This document shows, in pieces, positions 40,551-53,306 of a stretch of DNA of 64,000 bases. Numbering within the stretch: the stretch's first letter is position 1; each line of letters begins with the position of its first letter. Where the stretch lies: contig CM106585.1 in the NCBI GenBank assembly GCA_048013815.1, positions 15,934,001 to 15,998,000 on the forward strand, read 5' to 3'. The position numbers were made by a program, and so were the translations under genes. Below the pieces are notes generated by a model. It was not told the origin of the DNA and searched no databases. It worked only from the letters and a program-made list of their open reading frames with translations. The DNA comes from Setoptus koraiensis (Eukaryota; Arthropoda).

Positions 40551-43500
40551 TCGGCTAGGCCACTTCCTGCAGCTTGCGCCGTTTGGCAAAAACGGCCGGA
40601 AAGGGGCCTATGCCATGGCGTACAGTGCCACAAACCTTGACTTTGCACCCCTTTCGGTGGAAAGTGGCACAAAGTCAGGGTGGAAAGTGGCATACTATCA
40701 GCCAGACTATCGGCCCACTTCTACCGGAACACCAGTTAAATCACCCGTTAGTTCTGTCATTCGGGTTTTTGTTCGTCCGGCTGCGATCGCTAATCAGGGC
40801 CGGCTGTCGTAATCAAATACTGTGCCGAGACAATGGTGTGTAGCGGCACTTTTTGGCAAGCCACCAAACCAGCCGTGGATGCTTTTGCAATGTTAGTGGC
40901 TTGCCAACTGTAGGGGCAGCACTGTTTTGAAATGCGACCAAAATGCCAACGACGCTCGCTGCCAGTTTAGCGCCGCCAAAGTTGCAACATGTATCACTTT
41001 GTTGCCGTTGTTGTTGCAGTTGTTGTTGCAGTTGTTGTTGTAGTTGTTGTTGTTGTTGTTGTTGTAGCTGTCGTTGTTGCTGCAGTTGTTGCTGTCGTTG
41101 TTGCTGCAGTTGTTGTTGTTGTGGTTGTTGTTGTTGGCCAGTCTGACGATTCACTCGCAGCGAACAATTAAATGAGTTCGGCCAGCGCGGTGCATGTTGC
41201 GCGGCCAGCCGGTTTCGAATGATACCGTATCGGTATTGCATGGATTCATTTATTATTGCGACTCATTATGCTCTGACGGCATTATCATTATTGCTATTAT
41301 GTTTTATTATTATTATCAGCAGAACGTATCTAAAGCGTAAAGTTTTGCCAATCAATGGATTTGGCCGAGCGCATTGATGCCAGCCTGCTCAGTGGCCGGC
41401 CAGTGGGCCGTCTCGGCTTGCACGACGGACACGGATGGTCCCTCGGAGCCATCTTCACCGTCTCTCAGGCCACTGTGCTGGCCACAACAGAGGCTGGCGA
41501 GCTCGCTCTGTCCAGCCGGCCGGCCGGCCGGCCACAACTGGAAACAGCGACGCCGATCCGACTGTTTGCGCTGATACTGTTTTAAGCGTACCGTTAACTG
41601 GAATGGCAGCCAGCGAGCCGGCGTTTATCGTTTGCTTGTCGGAATCAACGATCGACTGTTTATAACTTGCGCTCTTTCCCTCGCACTCGCAATTGCCAGC
41701 GCTTCCATCGGGCAGCCGACCGGCCGAGCGAGATATATTTTAAATCATCAGCAACAGCAACAACAACAGCAACAAGTCGTTACATCGACGGCTGCCGGCC
41801 GGACTGGCTGGTGCCCTTCTCCGAGAACTGCAACAGGCTGCAACAAGCCGCGACAGGCCGCTCTCTCGAGCTCGCTCTCGCTGAAATGCAACAAGTGTAA
41901 GTGAGTCAATTGGCGCACCAGTGGCGATACTTGTGGCTACTGGTGCACTGTTGCGCCGACTGGCCAGAGCGGCGCCGGCGGAGAGTTTTAATTATTATCA
42001 TTATTATTACCACTATTGAACAAATAGCCATTCCGTGGGCCGTGTGAGAGCCGAGCGAACAGAGCCGAGCAAAGAGAGAAAAGAGCGAGCGAGAGAAAGA
42101 GCGAGTTGCAAGTGCGCCCGCCGGAGAAACAAAACGGCCGGAATGCGATTCCTTTTCATCATGATATTATTATTATGATAATAATATTCCATTTCATCAT
42201 CGTCTTCTCATTCGCACCGATTTCTCGTTGTCGGCCGGCTCGCCGACTGACTGCGCGACTCAAACGAACATTAGTCGTTTGGGCCGGGCCAAGCACTTGA
42301 GTGTGGATTAGTTATTTCTGACGGCGACCACTCTCCATTCAACAGAGTGTGTGTAAAGAGAGCATAACTGTCCAGCGCAAATCTCTTTGGCATCTCTTTG
42401 GCCACTATCAACCACCAGCAACTCGAGTGTGCGAGCGGTTTGTTTGCGCACCGTTACACAGGTACCTACTAATGACCATTGGACACTGCTCATTGGGCTG
42501 GCATCGCCAATGATACCGGCTCGTTGTTGTTGCTGGCGCCGTCGCTGTTGTTGTTGTTGTTGTTGCTGTTGCTGTTGTTGTCGCTCTGGCTGTTGTTGCT
42601 GCTGCCGTGGTTGCTGGACATGCTGTTGTTGCACCAACCCAGCGATCCAACCCAGTATCAGTTGGCAACGGCTCACAAAAGAGGAGGAACCCGATCGGTT
42701 TGTTGTTGTTGTTGTTGCTCGCGCCGTTATACTTGTTCTGCCGGTGCTGCCACTGTGACTGTGACTAAGGCTGGTGCAAACACCAATCGCCAATAACGCA
42801 TTCAACCTGTTACCTGTCCAGGTGAGCCGCTATTCTGCAGTAAGCAGCGCCAGCGCCACTCGATCGTCAACTGAACAAGCCGGCCGAGGGACACCCTCAC
42901 ATCCTCTATCATTACTATAGCTCTCAGCTCTCAGGTATCAGCTTTCAGCTTTCAGCTAGCACAAAGCCTCATCGTCAATTAATAATAGCAAACACAAAAA
43001 CAAACATCCTCAAACAAATATACCTACAATTCAACTATGTTCTATATTTGTCGCTGCAAATACAGTTAGATTTATCTCAATAGGCTCATTGACATTGCCA
43101 CAATCACGAGCACTCTATTTTGTTAGTCTCGCTATAGTGGCATCGTGATAGCAACAATTACACATGATATTGGCCAGTCAACTCCAATGACGCCAACAGT
43201 TAATCATCGTATATGCAAACAACCATAGTCACGTACCCGCCGGCCAATATATATTCGAGCACAAATATAACTAGAAATAAATTATCGAGATTATTTTTGT
43301 TGATAATATGTATTTAGAGGGCATATAATAATTTGCAACAGTGTGCCGTTCGTCAAGTGTCATTGAGCCGAGCGCAAGTGCAATCTTTCAAGTTTGCAAC
43401 ACTGCGTATTGGCAAACAATAAAAACTAACCAGATTATCTATTCAGATTGAACAAACTCACAACAAACAATAGATAATACAAACGCATAGCATATGTAAT

Positions 43501-43986
43501 GAGAGCATGCAAAATTCTGCCTAAGACACTCTCAAGAACCCTCTCAAAGTTGTGACAACGTGAGCTTATTTTTCAATTTTGAACGAGTCGAATTGAAACT
43601 ATCGCCGGTACCCAACGCTTTATATTAGAGAAACCAGCAAACAGCATACAGACTAGCAGCGGCTTGTGCCAGATTGTACAATTACTTTCACTAGTAACTT
43701 CAATAGTATTGATCAATGATTAATAATGTCACAACCAGCGATACAATAGGTAGCATCGTCGTCGTATCATAGCGCAATCATCACATCATCACCTACAAAC
43801 AAAATGAATCGATTGAACAAGACTATTAATAGATCTCAAAAAATGTAAGACAATCCCCGCAACTAATAACCGTTAGATAAATTGACAAGTGATTGATTAC
43901 TCTAATTGCCACACTGAAAATCTGATCGAACCAGCTAATCGACTAATTAATTGTCTTTCATCGTCGCCGATGAAACTCGTGCCAAA
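40551..43986. other. Repeat-rich region between the RagC copy and the NRF-6-like gene
   Basis: About 3.4 kb. The left part has long TTG/CTG tracts at 41001-41142 and 42522-42618, a GGCC palindromic run at 41516-41533 and a purine-rich stretch at 42045-42105. The right part (42900-43986) is AT-rich and probably carries the promoter and leader of the next gene. Polyglutamine-like open frames on the minus strand come from the tracts. I see no supported gene. Confidence 0.6.
41001..41142. repeat. TTG/CTG trinucleotide tract
   Basis: About 140 bases of nearly pure GTTGTTGTTGCAG-type repeats. It reads as polyglutamine on the minus strand in a frame that has no other protein-like content. Confidence 0.85.
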
Positions 43987-46900
43987 ATGAAACTTGAACC
44001 GCCACTGTTCAGTTCATTCACTCATTTTAAGCGAAACAGGTCTAGTGATTGGGCTGATCTGTCGCTGGGCTGTTGGCTAACAGCAAACTGTGCCCTCCTA
44101 CTATTGATATCCACATCTTCCTACACATTCATTGTATCACCAATTTTGGTTGATGGTCAAATCGTCACAGAAAGCACAATTGCAACTAACAATGTCAGCT
44201 CGTCATCAGTACAACCGGAAACAACAACAACACCGACAAATACTAACAGTCAACTAGTGCCTGCCAATGAAACAACTTCAAATCCAGCATCCACTGCCAC
44301 CATTGCCAGTGCCTCAAACACCGATGCCACCACCAGCACCAAAGAGCCAACGCCGGCACCATTGGCAGCATTGCGCGAATCTAGCACCGGAAGTGCATCG
44401 GATGGCACTGCCAGCTCGAGTCAGCCGCCAAATGAGGCGCAATCGATACCGACGGTTGTTGAGGCGATGGGGTCCGCCGATGGGCCGTCGCCACAGGGCA
44501 ACACTGACTCCGAGGGTAGGCCAATGGCGAGTAAATTGACAAAAATTAACTTTACTCTTGTTGAGGAGACATTTCAATCTGTTATAAGCGACGAAGAGGT
44601 CATAAACAAATGGAAGAGCATGGATTCTCAGCTACAAAACGGAATTAGGTCCATACTGAAATTGATATTTCCACAGATTGTCAGTATATCGCAAGACGCC
44701 AAAGTGAGTGGCGATTGTTCGGGTGGAATACTCAAATGGATATTGAGCTTGCGCAATTTGCGCCAATGGGCCGTCAAAAGTGAGTGCTGAATTGCATTAT
44801 ATTTTTTCAAGATTAATTAATTAATTAATCAAATCACTAATCATCATGCAACATTTCTTCTCGAACGCTCGTCACGCTTGTGCTCGCATTAGTGCTCGAT
44901 GCCGTGGGCAAGCCGAATGCGGGCATTTTCGAGGGTGCGCTCACCATGTTCGGAAACTATCGCCAATGTCTGAGCATCAGAGCGCCAGACGACGACGACA
45001 TAGAGTCCGGCGATCAATTTGAGGAATACTTCCGAGGCCAGTATTGCATAATACACCTGAAGCCTTGGTTGCCGGCTAAGAAACAATATTACGGCTTCAA
45101 TTCAACGATAGAGCAGCTGGTGAGAAAGGACTATCCAATATACGAGAAGACCCTGTATGACGAATTGGCCGAGATAGCTGTCGCATTCAATTTCATAAAT
45201 ATCCGCTTCGATTTGTGTGTTCCCTCCACCTGTACCAGAGACGACATTCAGCGTGTCACCGAGCACCGTGAGTATTCGCTGTTTCTAATACTAACTCGCT
45301 TACCAATTCTAATAATAATTCACGTGCCAATTGTAATGATAATTCGCCTACCAATTCTAACAATTGATAATTGTTAATGATTCCTGTCAACGCGCGAAAA
45401 ACGCCATTTTGTCGCGTATAAAGTGACCAAAAAAGTTGAACTGAGGGCCAAAGTTCTCAGGTGCGATATAGAGCCCAAAAGCAATTCCATCAACTATGAC
45501 AGATCTCAATTGGCCTGGGCCTCGTTGTGCCTACTGGTGCTGCTGGCCACCATAGCCTCGACGGTGTTCACTGTGGCCCACAAGCGCTGGACAATCGGCA
45601 GGCACATCGGAAGCCAGCGGAGCCCGGCCGGCGTTTCGGCGGGGCCCGCCATTCACGGCGGTCAGCAGCCCGCACAAATGTCGGCCACAAGCTCGTTTGG
45701 CTTCAACAACAGCCGGCGCAAGTCAATACTAAGCTCAATGTCTATGACAAGATCACTCAAACATTTCACCCAAATAGATTGTGATAGCATACAAGAACAA
45801 AAACCTGTTGCTTTATACGGACTTCGTACAGTGTTTGTCTATTGGTTTATGCTCGTTCAAATGACCGTTAACTTGAACTACCAATTCTTGAGAGAATCGC
45901 AAACACTGAGATATCTCGTTATACAATATTGGCCTATGCAAATTTTAGTCAACAGCACAATGCAGTACGACTCTATCATATTGGTAACGGCGTTCACGTT
46001 TGCCTACACTCAATTCAATTCTACCATTAGAGATCATTTGAAGTACGCCATCGATAAATATGTTCGCCTGCTGCCGTCCATTTTATTTATGGTAGCCATC
46101 ACCATACTCACGCCATTGATCTACATAAGGTCGCCAGTTTGGAAGGATTTCGCTGACGAGCCGGCCCAAATCTGCTCATCTAACGGCTACGCGAATATTT
46201 TCTTTTTGCAAAACTTCATCAGTTACTCCAAAATGGTAAGTTCCGATGGCCGCATACGTCAAGCACTTTAGTCCACTGTCAGTATAGACTATAACAATAA
46301 TAATATTTACGTGATTGTCTCTCTACCTGTCCCACTAGTGCCTGCCCCAAACGTGGCTGGTGTGTGTAGAGTTGCAATTGTTGGTGGCCACCATTCCGCT
46401 TGTGATATGGCTCAAAAGAAACTTCTACGCCAACGAAGACAAGTTGATACTCAATAGTGACCGTCAGCGAACAAATCACGTCGGCTTTGGACTGAATCTC
46501 TCCAGTTTGCTGACGGTGCTCAAGTCAAGCGCTGGCCTGGCCACAATTGCGCTCATCTCGTTAGGATGGCTAACAAATTTTCTAATTGTTTACCTCAACG
46601 AATTACCTCCGGCTTGGTTTTACACGTTTCCCGACGCTCAACAGAGGGCCTACTATTTTGGCTATTATTTCTACAAGACATGGACACATTTGTCAACGTT
46701 TGTCTTGGGTATATTGGCGGGCCATTTATGTAAATCAGCTTCGCTAATTAGAAATGCTCAGCTTGTGAAATACATACAAACAACGGCCTCCTCCTCGGCG
46801 TCGTCTTCTTCGGCCACCATTTCTAACAACAATCACACAAAGGTAATTGCGCGAATCTAATTAATCCAAACCAAAAACAAGTTAATACCCTAGACTTGGA

Positions 46901-47589
46901 CTAATCGACTAAATCTGCCCTTTCTCTCTGTCTTAACAAATGCCAAATGATGGCTAATCCCACTTCTCACACATGTCAAGCTTGTAACACCCTCCGTTTG
47001 GATTGCTGTGGCCACCACTATGGTGGCCGTAATCTTCTCAACTTACTCATGGTCAACGCAAACACTACCCACACCGTTTGTTTCTGGTTTATTTGATGCA
47101 ACATCGCGTTGCGTTTGGGCGATAGCTTTGACCACTGTCATGATTAACATATCATTGCCAAATCCTTATGATAATCAATACAATCTACTAGCTCGTATAT
47201 TAGGACATAAAATCATGATCTTCTTGGGCAGATTATCCTTTTTGGCTTATATGGTCTATCCATATGTACACTCATTTATATTAAGCGTTCAAGAGCAAGC
47301 ATTGTACCCTAGTTTATTCTTGATATTTCATGTATTCGTTGGCAATATAATCATAACACTCCTTGTTGCCTTCTTATTATCTATCATGATAGAGCAACCT
47401 GTTAGAAGATTGATCACTAAATGCTTTTTGGGTAATAGACACTGTAATCAAATGATCAATATCAGCACACAGCTTAGCGGATTAATAACCTCAACTAAGG
47501 CGTCAACAACGACAGCGCCTACTTGTGAAAATAACAACCCCAATGATAAACAGCAGCCCCGTGAAACTAGAACCACGGGCAGATTGTAA
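43987..47589 (+). CDS. NRF-6-like membrane acyltransferase (five exons)
   Basis: Relative of nematode nose-resistant-to-fluoxetine proteins and their fly homologues: an N-terminal extracellular domain followed by a membrane acyltransferase-3 domain. The substrate is unknown; roles in lipid or yolk uptake and transport are reported for the family. Exons: 43987-44779, 44893-45267, 45424-46235, 46339-46842 and 46981-47589, joining in frame to 1,030 residues. A hydrophobic anchor sits near residues 25-50, followed by a Thr/Ser/Pro-rich stretch. The NRF domain spans about 215-400, with the DCSGGILKWILSLRNLRQWA, MLDAVGKPNAGIFEG and LCVPSTCTRDD motifs. The acyltransferase part (about 480-980) has some ten hydrophobic segments. 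The ATG at 43987 is the first in frame after a stop. The acceptor of exon 3 (TATAAAG) has a weak pyrimidine tract, so that border is the least certain. Confidence 0.9.
45294..45365 (+). repeat. 24-bp tandem repeat, three copies
   Basis: Three adjacent copies of an ATTCGCCTACCAATTCTAAT-like unit within intron 2 of the NRF-6-like gene, each with several changes. Confidence 0.7.
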
Positions 47590-47969
47590 ATGAATGTACA
47601 AAATTGAATAGATATAAATTATTGTCGATTATAGGCTATAATAGCGACCAAATAATGAAAAAATTAGATAACTTTGCATAGTTAAGCATCACTCTTGCTA
47701 ATCGTTGATGAGTTCTAGATTATTATCTATCTATTTTTTTGAATACTGAACTTTACTGGCGTATATTCCCCCTCAGATGTCTTGTGTGTGTGATAAATAT
47801 GTTATAAATCTCTTATAACTCTATTCACGTGATACAGTAAAGCAAATCATGATCTACAAAGGAGGATCTGTAAAACAGCTATTCAATTGAGGTACTTAAC
47901 TTGAGATATTTCAATCTATCTTGCACTAGATTAATATTGACATAAATCGTTCGTAGTAATTGAAGAACT
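47590..47969. other. Convergent 3' regions of the NRF-6-like gene and PHF14
   Basis: About 380 bp of AT-rich DNA between two stop codons on opposite strands. It presumably holds both 3' UTRs. No canonical AATAAA is obvious and no coding sequence is seen. Confidence 0.6.
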
Positions 47970-50311
47970 TTAAACTGGTTCTGTTTCTGGTTCTAATTTC
48001 ACTTTCTTCTTCGGCTTCTTTCTGGATCTTCTGCTCTTGTTTCTTCGCGCCCAGAGCTCGGCCATTAACATGCCCTCTGGTGTATATTTATCCGGCGATT
48101 TTATGCGCTCACGAAGTCTTCTTGGACCATCGGGCTCTTTACAAATGAATGAATTTTGTTCTTCGTTTGCTTCTTCCTGCTCTTCATCATCTTTCTCAGC
48201 ACAATCTGAGCATTGCCATCCACCAAATTTCGTCTTTTTAGGTACTCTGGTTAATGGGGGATCCAAACAGTATATGTGAAAAAAAAGTCGACATGTATCA
48301 CACAAAGATAACAGATGCTGATCTTTGGCAAGTTTGCATTTGCCACATTCATGGGTTGAGATTTCTGACACGATGTTTGGAGATTTGAACGATGTGGCAG
48401 AGCTTTTAACCACTTTAGGGCTCTTGACCAACAAAGACCTAGATTTGCTATAGCTCAAATGATTTGAGTCAGCCGATACTGATCGAGATTTACACTTCAT
48501 GGCAGTATGCTTCACATGTGGCTGAATATTATATCTTGGTTCCAAAGATATCTGGGATGCCTCCTCATTGCGATACTTGAGTAATAGTTGTTCTATTGCA
48601 CTCGACAATGAAGGGTTGCTACTACCTGCAGAATTCTTGATCTCTTCAGCCCGAGTAACGTATTTATCACGTTGTTGACGGAGAGTATCGACATTTTTCT
48701 TCAGATTATCATATTTTGTCCTCAGTTGAGTCTCCATCATTTTTAGTTGAGCATTCTGATTAACTAATTCGGCATTACGTCGTTTCATATTGGAAATTCT
48801 ATTAGATCTATCTAGCACATAAGCTATAAATTCTAGGTTGAAGGCAGGAGGGATGTGCCATTTACGTCGAGCAGCTTCCATTTCATCTGCTATGGACATA
48901 AAGGCCGAGTTTGGTTCTAGTCCCAGCAACTCGGATTTTCGACTCAGTTTAAGTATAATTGCTGGACTGGTCATAAGCATCCTATGGACTTTGAAAGGTA
49001 TAGGCGGTGGTTTGTCAACATTACGATCAGTTGTCTTAGAGGTGAATTTTTGCCTACATAGTTCTAGTTTCCTCTGAGTCCTCTCTGTGTTCACATAGAG
49101 GGCATTTCCCTGTAAATGTTTTAACCGAGCCTGGAGGGCGAGACATGTGCGCCTCTTTTGTTTCATGATAGTCTTATCAGCATGCTGTTTACAATGAGCG
49201 AAATACGGGTCTACCTCTTCTCCGTGTGATTCGAATAGTAGGCCCTCTTTTTGAGCACATGTGACATGAAAAAAAGTCTTACATAAGCCTGCATCACAAC
49301 CTATGCATATTCCGGTCTTACCGAGTCGGAGGTCCTCGCAAATTGTGCAAGCCTATTGGATATAGATATATGATACATATATGGACAAGAGGATTTTTTG
49401 AGATTGATTTTTGTCTTTTCACTCAAGTTACCAATGACATGTGTGCATATACGTTTTTTTTTTCTAAAATGAATAATTACCTTGGAGCCCCATAGAGCGT
49501 AGTTGATCTCAAACAGAGTTATTCCACTTAGTTTTTCAACATCTGCAAATGAGACGCCTTGAATGTATAAAGCGCACACCATGTGAACCCATCTACCTGA
49601 GTCAGTTCGCTTGAAAATGCCACCAGAGTTAGGACAAAGATCACAGGTCGGCGATTTAACCTCGCATTTACATGGCTCACAAAACCAGGGCTCGGTAGAT
49701 TCGGAAGAAATGTTGGAATGGACGGATTGGTTGTCGTTTTCGTCTTCGTGTAGGACGCCATAACATGATTCGTGGACGTGTATGCCGCAAGAGTCACATT
49801 CTATGATCTCATCATCGCCACGTGAATGATCCCCCAAACAAACTGAGCAAATTTTCAACTTTGAGCCTAGATTGGCCGATTTGTGTGGTGATGTGGGCCT
49901 GTTGGATGGTGTAGTGACGCCGCTGCCCTCCTGGTTGGTCTGACAATCATCGTCGTCTTCTTCTTCGTCATCATCGTTATCGTCGTCCTCGTCACTATCA
50001 CCACTGCCATCATCATCATCATCACCGGCGCTGCCATTATCATCGTCGTCGTCATCGTCGTCGTCGTCGTCGATCAATTCCTTAGGTACGTATTCCTCGT
50101 CATCCGAACTGTCGGCGGCCTCAAGATTGGCAGCCAGTTGCATGAGTTCATAGTGCTTGTCAACTGGTTTGACCTGTCTCTTCTTGGGATCTCTGGCCTG
50201 ATAAATAAAATCTAGCGGCGATCCGGTGAGAAATGGCGGCGAGACACGCGACGACGGTTGTGAAATATCTTGTTGTTGTTGTTGTTGCTTGTTATCGGCA
50301 TTGTTAGGCAT
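47970..50311 (-). CDS. PHF14: PHD finger protein 14 (chromatin reader, two exons)
   Basis: Nuclear histone-reader orthologous to PHF14. Exons 50311-49481 and 49352-47970 join in phase 0 to 737 residues around a 128-bp intron. Order of parts: a Gln run; RDPKKRQVKPVDKHYELM; a very acidic Asp/Glu tract (about 80-122); PHD1 from residue 154 (CSVCLGDHSRGDDEIIECDS to EPWFCEPCKC); an extended PHD (CDLCPNSGGIFKRTDSGRW through FFHVTCAQKEGLLFESHGEE and CKQH, about 215-335); a coiled coil at about 462-517; and a further PHD at about 613-663 (CGKCKLAKDQHLLSLCDTCR, LDPPLTRVPKKTKFGGWQCS). The tail is basic. Human PHF14 has one more PHD near its C terminus that is absent here. The ATG at 50311 is the first in frame and follows a plausible leader. 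Confidence 0.95.
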
Positions 50312-52670
50312 ATTCTGTTTGCTCGGACTTACTATTATTAAATCATACAATAAGACAGTATCTTAATATCCGTCGACAATAAACGATAAAGTTTCCAGCG
50401 AAAGCGAATGTGGTGCAAATACGAAATACGCTCACGTTTTCGATGTTTTCACTTGTTTTTTCAGCGGTAAAATTGAATCGTGAGAGGCTTCCAATTGACA
50501 ACTTGTGTGCGCATAGCGCGAATATTTAAAAAATGCACCACGAAGCCTGTGGATAGTAGAATGATATCCACGGATGAAGGGGGCTACGAACGTGCCCGAG
50601 CCGGTGCAAGCTCGCAGATCGCACCCCCTGCGCAAACTCTCGCCACAGAGGCACAATTAAAAAATTGTGCTGCCGGGCATTTGGGCCAACTTTGTTGTGG
50701 GCACAATTCGTCGATGAAACAAGCGGTTGCTGTTGCTAGAACCAGCGCCAGCTAGCCACAGTGTGTGCGTTCTCGTCGAGCAATGTAGCCTCCGTTCAGG
50801 GGGACGGGGCGAGCGCTTTGCCTACTGCGCCGGCTGGCGAACGATGCCCCCGCATGCTGCGTTGGAGGCTTTCAAGAAATCACAGCGCACCTAGCGTTGG
50901 CTCTGTTGTGACCAGCAGCGACACGGACAAAATCACAACTAACAAAGAACAAGCCAATCGGGAGACGCGCCAGCTCTATTCCATTGGTCATGCATCGCCG
51001 CTCGTGTGCCGTACCTGTTTTCTATGAGCTCCACCCCTCCGGTTGGGTGCCTTATCATTTTTTCAAATGCGCTAGTTATTTTTTTTTTTTATTTACTTTC
51101 GCTCTCTTTCTCCCATTCCTAATCCTTTCGTTTCCCGATTCTTTGTGATCTCAACGGGCCCACTTCACACCGTCGATATACAGGATATCCTGCGTGGGCT
51201 GACTGTAGTCAGGCATTTTCTCCATCCGACAGGCTGATTTCTCCGTCTCTCATCGAGTGCAGACTGGTCTCGAGAACGAAAAGCCGCTGAGACAGGTGAC
51301 TGGCGCTATGTTGAATGGCTTCTCGGAATTATTCAATAGTTTTGTTCTCGGGACCGGCGAACACCGAGCGGTCCCGCAGCGAACGCCCAAACAGGATGAA
51401 AGTGCCCCACTATTCTTTCAATCAAATGATGTGTCGATAGATGAAAGTTGGCATCGATTTGGCTGTAACAAAACTCTTTCCGTCTCCGCATGCTGTTCTT
51501 CTTGAGACTGCCAGACCTGAGAAGAACGAGAAACAACAACTCACCCGATTTCCCACAACACCCCCTCAACTCTTCTATCATTATCAATCACACTCTCTTG
51601 TCCAAACAATTCCTGCTCTATCAATTGTCGATGATGGGCGTCTTCTTGGCGACCTGTTGCTACGTCTTAGTGTCATATTTGTTTCGACACAAAACATCAA
51701 AACTGAGGCCTATATTGTGATACACGACCGACCTCTTGGCCATTGATACCACCAATGATTGATAATAACAAATAGACAATAATAATATAATAATACTATT
51801 TTTTTTCATATGAACAGTTTGTGCCCAGAACCAAACTTTACATTCAAGCTATGACAACAAGGAGAATGCCTAGCGAGTCCAGTAGATCAAGTGACAAGTG
51901 AACGGTCAACATTTTGGCCAACAATAGGCATCATATGGCCTCTCTACAGGTTGCACTGTCACATTTGATGTGTCACATTGTCCTTCGACGTCCTTAGTGT
52001 TGCCACTTGGATGCACACATGTACACCGGACATGTTTAACGGTCAACAAACCGACAAAGATGCTGGACACTGCAAGCGAAAGGGTCCTACTTTCATTAAC
52101 AATTGCCAGGAAAAGTCAACATCGCTTGCCAACATGCTGTATGCCATCCACAGTTATGGTTCAACTAACTCAACTCTTGGTGGTTACATAATTCACGATA
52201 GAGCGACAAGAATGTCCAAGTGTTGGCTCAAGAAGCCGTGGCGCAACAACAAGATTTGTATTGTTCATAGATAGATCCTGTTTTATTATTATAGTCTATC
52301 ACTCTTCCTGCTAGCACCAACAATGTAGATCCGGTGTACATCACCAACAATAGGATTAATTGCGACAACTATTTGATACGCGAAGACTGATACAACGTTA
52401 CAGCCTTTTGAGGCTAATATAAAAAGACTGTTAGGCTGCAAAAGTGAGCTGATTCGAACAAACAAGCTCGATCTGATTAGATCTGATAGTCGTCTTAAGT
52501 GAATTAATGTTCGTTAATACATTTTTCAAACCTGTGCAGTGTTAGCCATCAATAATCGTCAGCAATCAACTATCGTGTTGAAAAGGAGAAGAAATTCAAA
52601 CTTCAAGTCAAATCTGACCAATTATCAAGAAAAAGAATATCATTAATACTAACAGTAACAAAAACAAATA
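50312..52670. other. Intergenic region between PHF14 and the 211-aa membrane protein gene
   Basis: About 2.4 kb between two divergent genes. The left half is GC-richer and probably carries the PHF14 promoter. The right half is AT-rich and carries a TATA-like element at 52418-52425. Short open frames match nothing I recognise. Confidence 0.6.
52418..52425 (+). promoter_or_regulatory. Candidate TATA box of the 211-aa protein gene
   Basis: TATAAAAA followed by GACTG lies 253 bp upstream of the start codon at 52671. It would place a start site near 52450 and a leader of about 220 nt. Confidence 0.4.
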
Positions 52671-53306
52671 ATGGCCTCAAGAAGATTACATCATCCTCAC
52701 CTATTATTGTTGCTAGTTCTCACATCGGCCCTTTCACAGCAAACTTTCGGTTTGAGCCAACAGTCTTCGGTTGTGAGCTCAGAAAGTGCCTCTTCTTCGC
52801 AACCTCTTTGGTCTTACCAGGTGAGACCAAGCGGCGGTTTAACCTCAAGCCAGTCGAGCCCAAGTCCTTACACTGCGCCCTCGCTGATGGAGGCCTTCAA
52901 TGGATTGAGCCAACGCCAGGGAGCCCTTAGCGGAAGTCCGTTCTTGTCGATATTACCCATCATATTGATAGCTGCAGGTGGAATGCTACTGCTGTTGCCG
53001 ATATTAACAATGATAATTTCGCCCAATCTGTCCGGTTTCGGACAGTATGGTGGTGGCCCGTTTGGATATCCGGGTCAAGTTGGTGCCAGAAAACGTTCAC
53101 TTGTTGATCAATTGTCCAGCCAAAAAGGCATTGCTGAGCTATTTGATCAAGTTTCGTCGTCCATAGAGGAGTTAACTAAAAAGTTCAATCCATCAACTAA
53201 TGGTTCTGCCTCGACCAGTTCAGCGAAGAAGGCAAAATCATTGAGCACACACAACCCCAAGGATACCAACATCAATGACCTTGGCTCGACTTCCCAGGGA
53301 AGTTAG
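52671..53306 (+). CDS. Signal-peptide membrane protein of unknown function
   Basis: Single-exon frame of 211 residues that I do not recognise. Residues 1-27 form a clear signal peptide (basic MASRRLHH, a leucine core, then SALSQQTFG). A Ser/Gln-rich stretch follows, then a strong hydrophobic segment at about 91-118 (ILPIILIAAGGMLLLLPILT) that should cross the membrane. After it comes a Gly-rich GFGQYGGGPFGYPGQ segment. RKRSLVDQLSSQKG could be a dibasic cleavage site followed by a short amphipathic helix. The tail is Ser/Lys-rich. Small secreted or single-pass proteins of this build are common in arthropods, but no function follows. The ATG is the first in the open frame and a TATA-like element lies upstream. 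An AATAAA at 53538-53543 may end the transcript. Confidence 0.75.
   Translation: MASRRLHHPHLLLLLVLTSALSQQTFGLSQQSSVVSSESASSSQPLWSYQVRPSGGLTSSQSSPSPYTAPSLMEAFNGLSQRQGALSGSPFLSILPIILIAAGGMLLLLPILTMIISPNLSGFGQYGGGPFGYPGQVGARKRSLVDQLSSQKGIAELFDQVSSSIEELTKKFNPSTNGSASTSSAKKAKSLSTHNPKDTNINDLGSTSQGS

Noticed and set aside
40813-41241. Polyglutamine open frame on the minus strand
   Set aside because: Almost wholly a trinucleotide repeat; no supporting context.
41516-41533. GGCC palindromic run as a possible binding site
   Set aside because: Short GGCCGG words recur across the window, for example near 3841 and 18390, so this looks like simple-sequence drift.
42308-42805. Polyglutamine-rich open frame on the minus strand
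   Set aside because: Its length comes from TTG/CTG tracts; the flanking residues look random.
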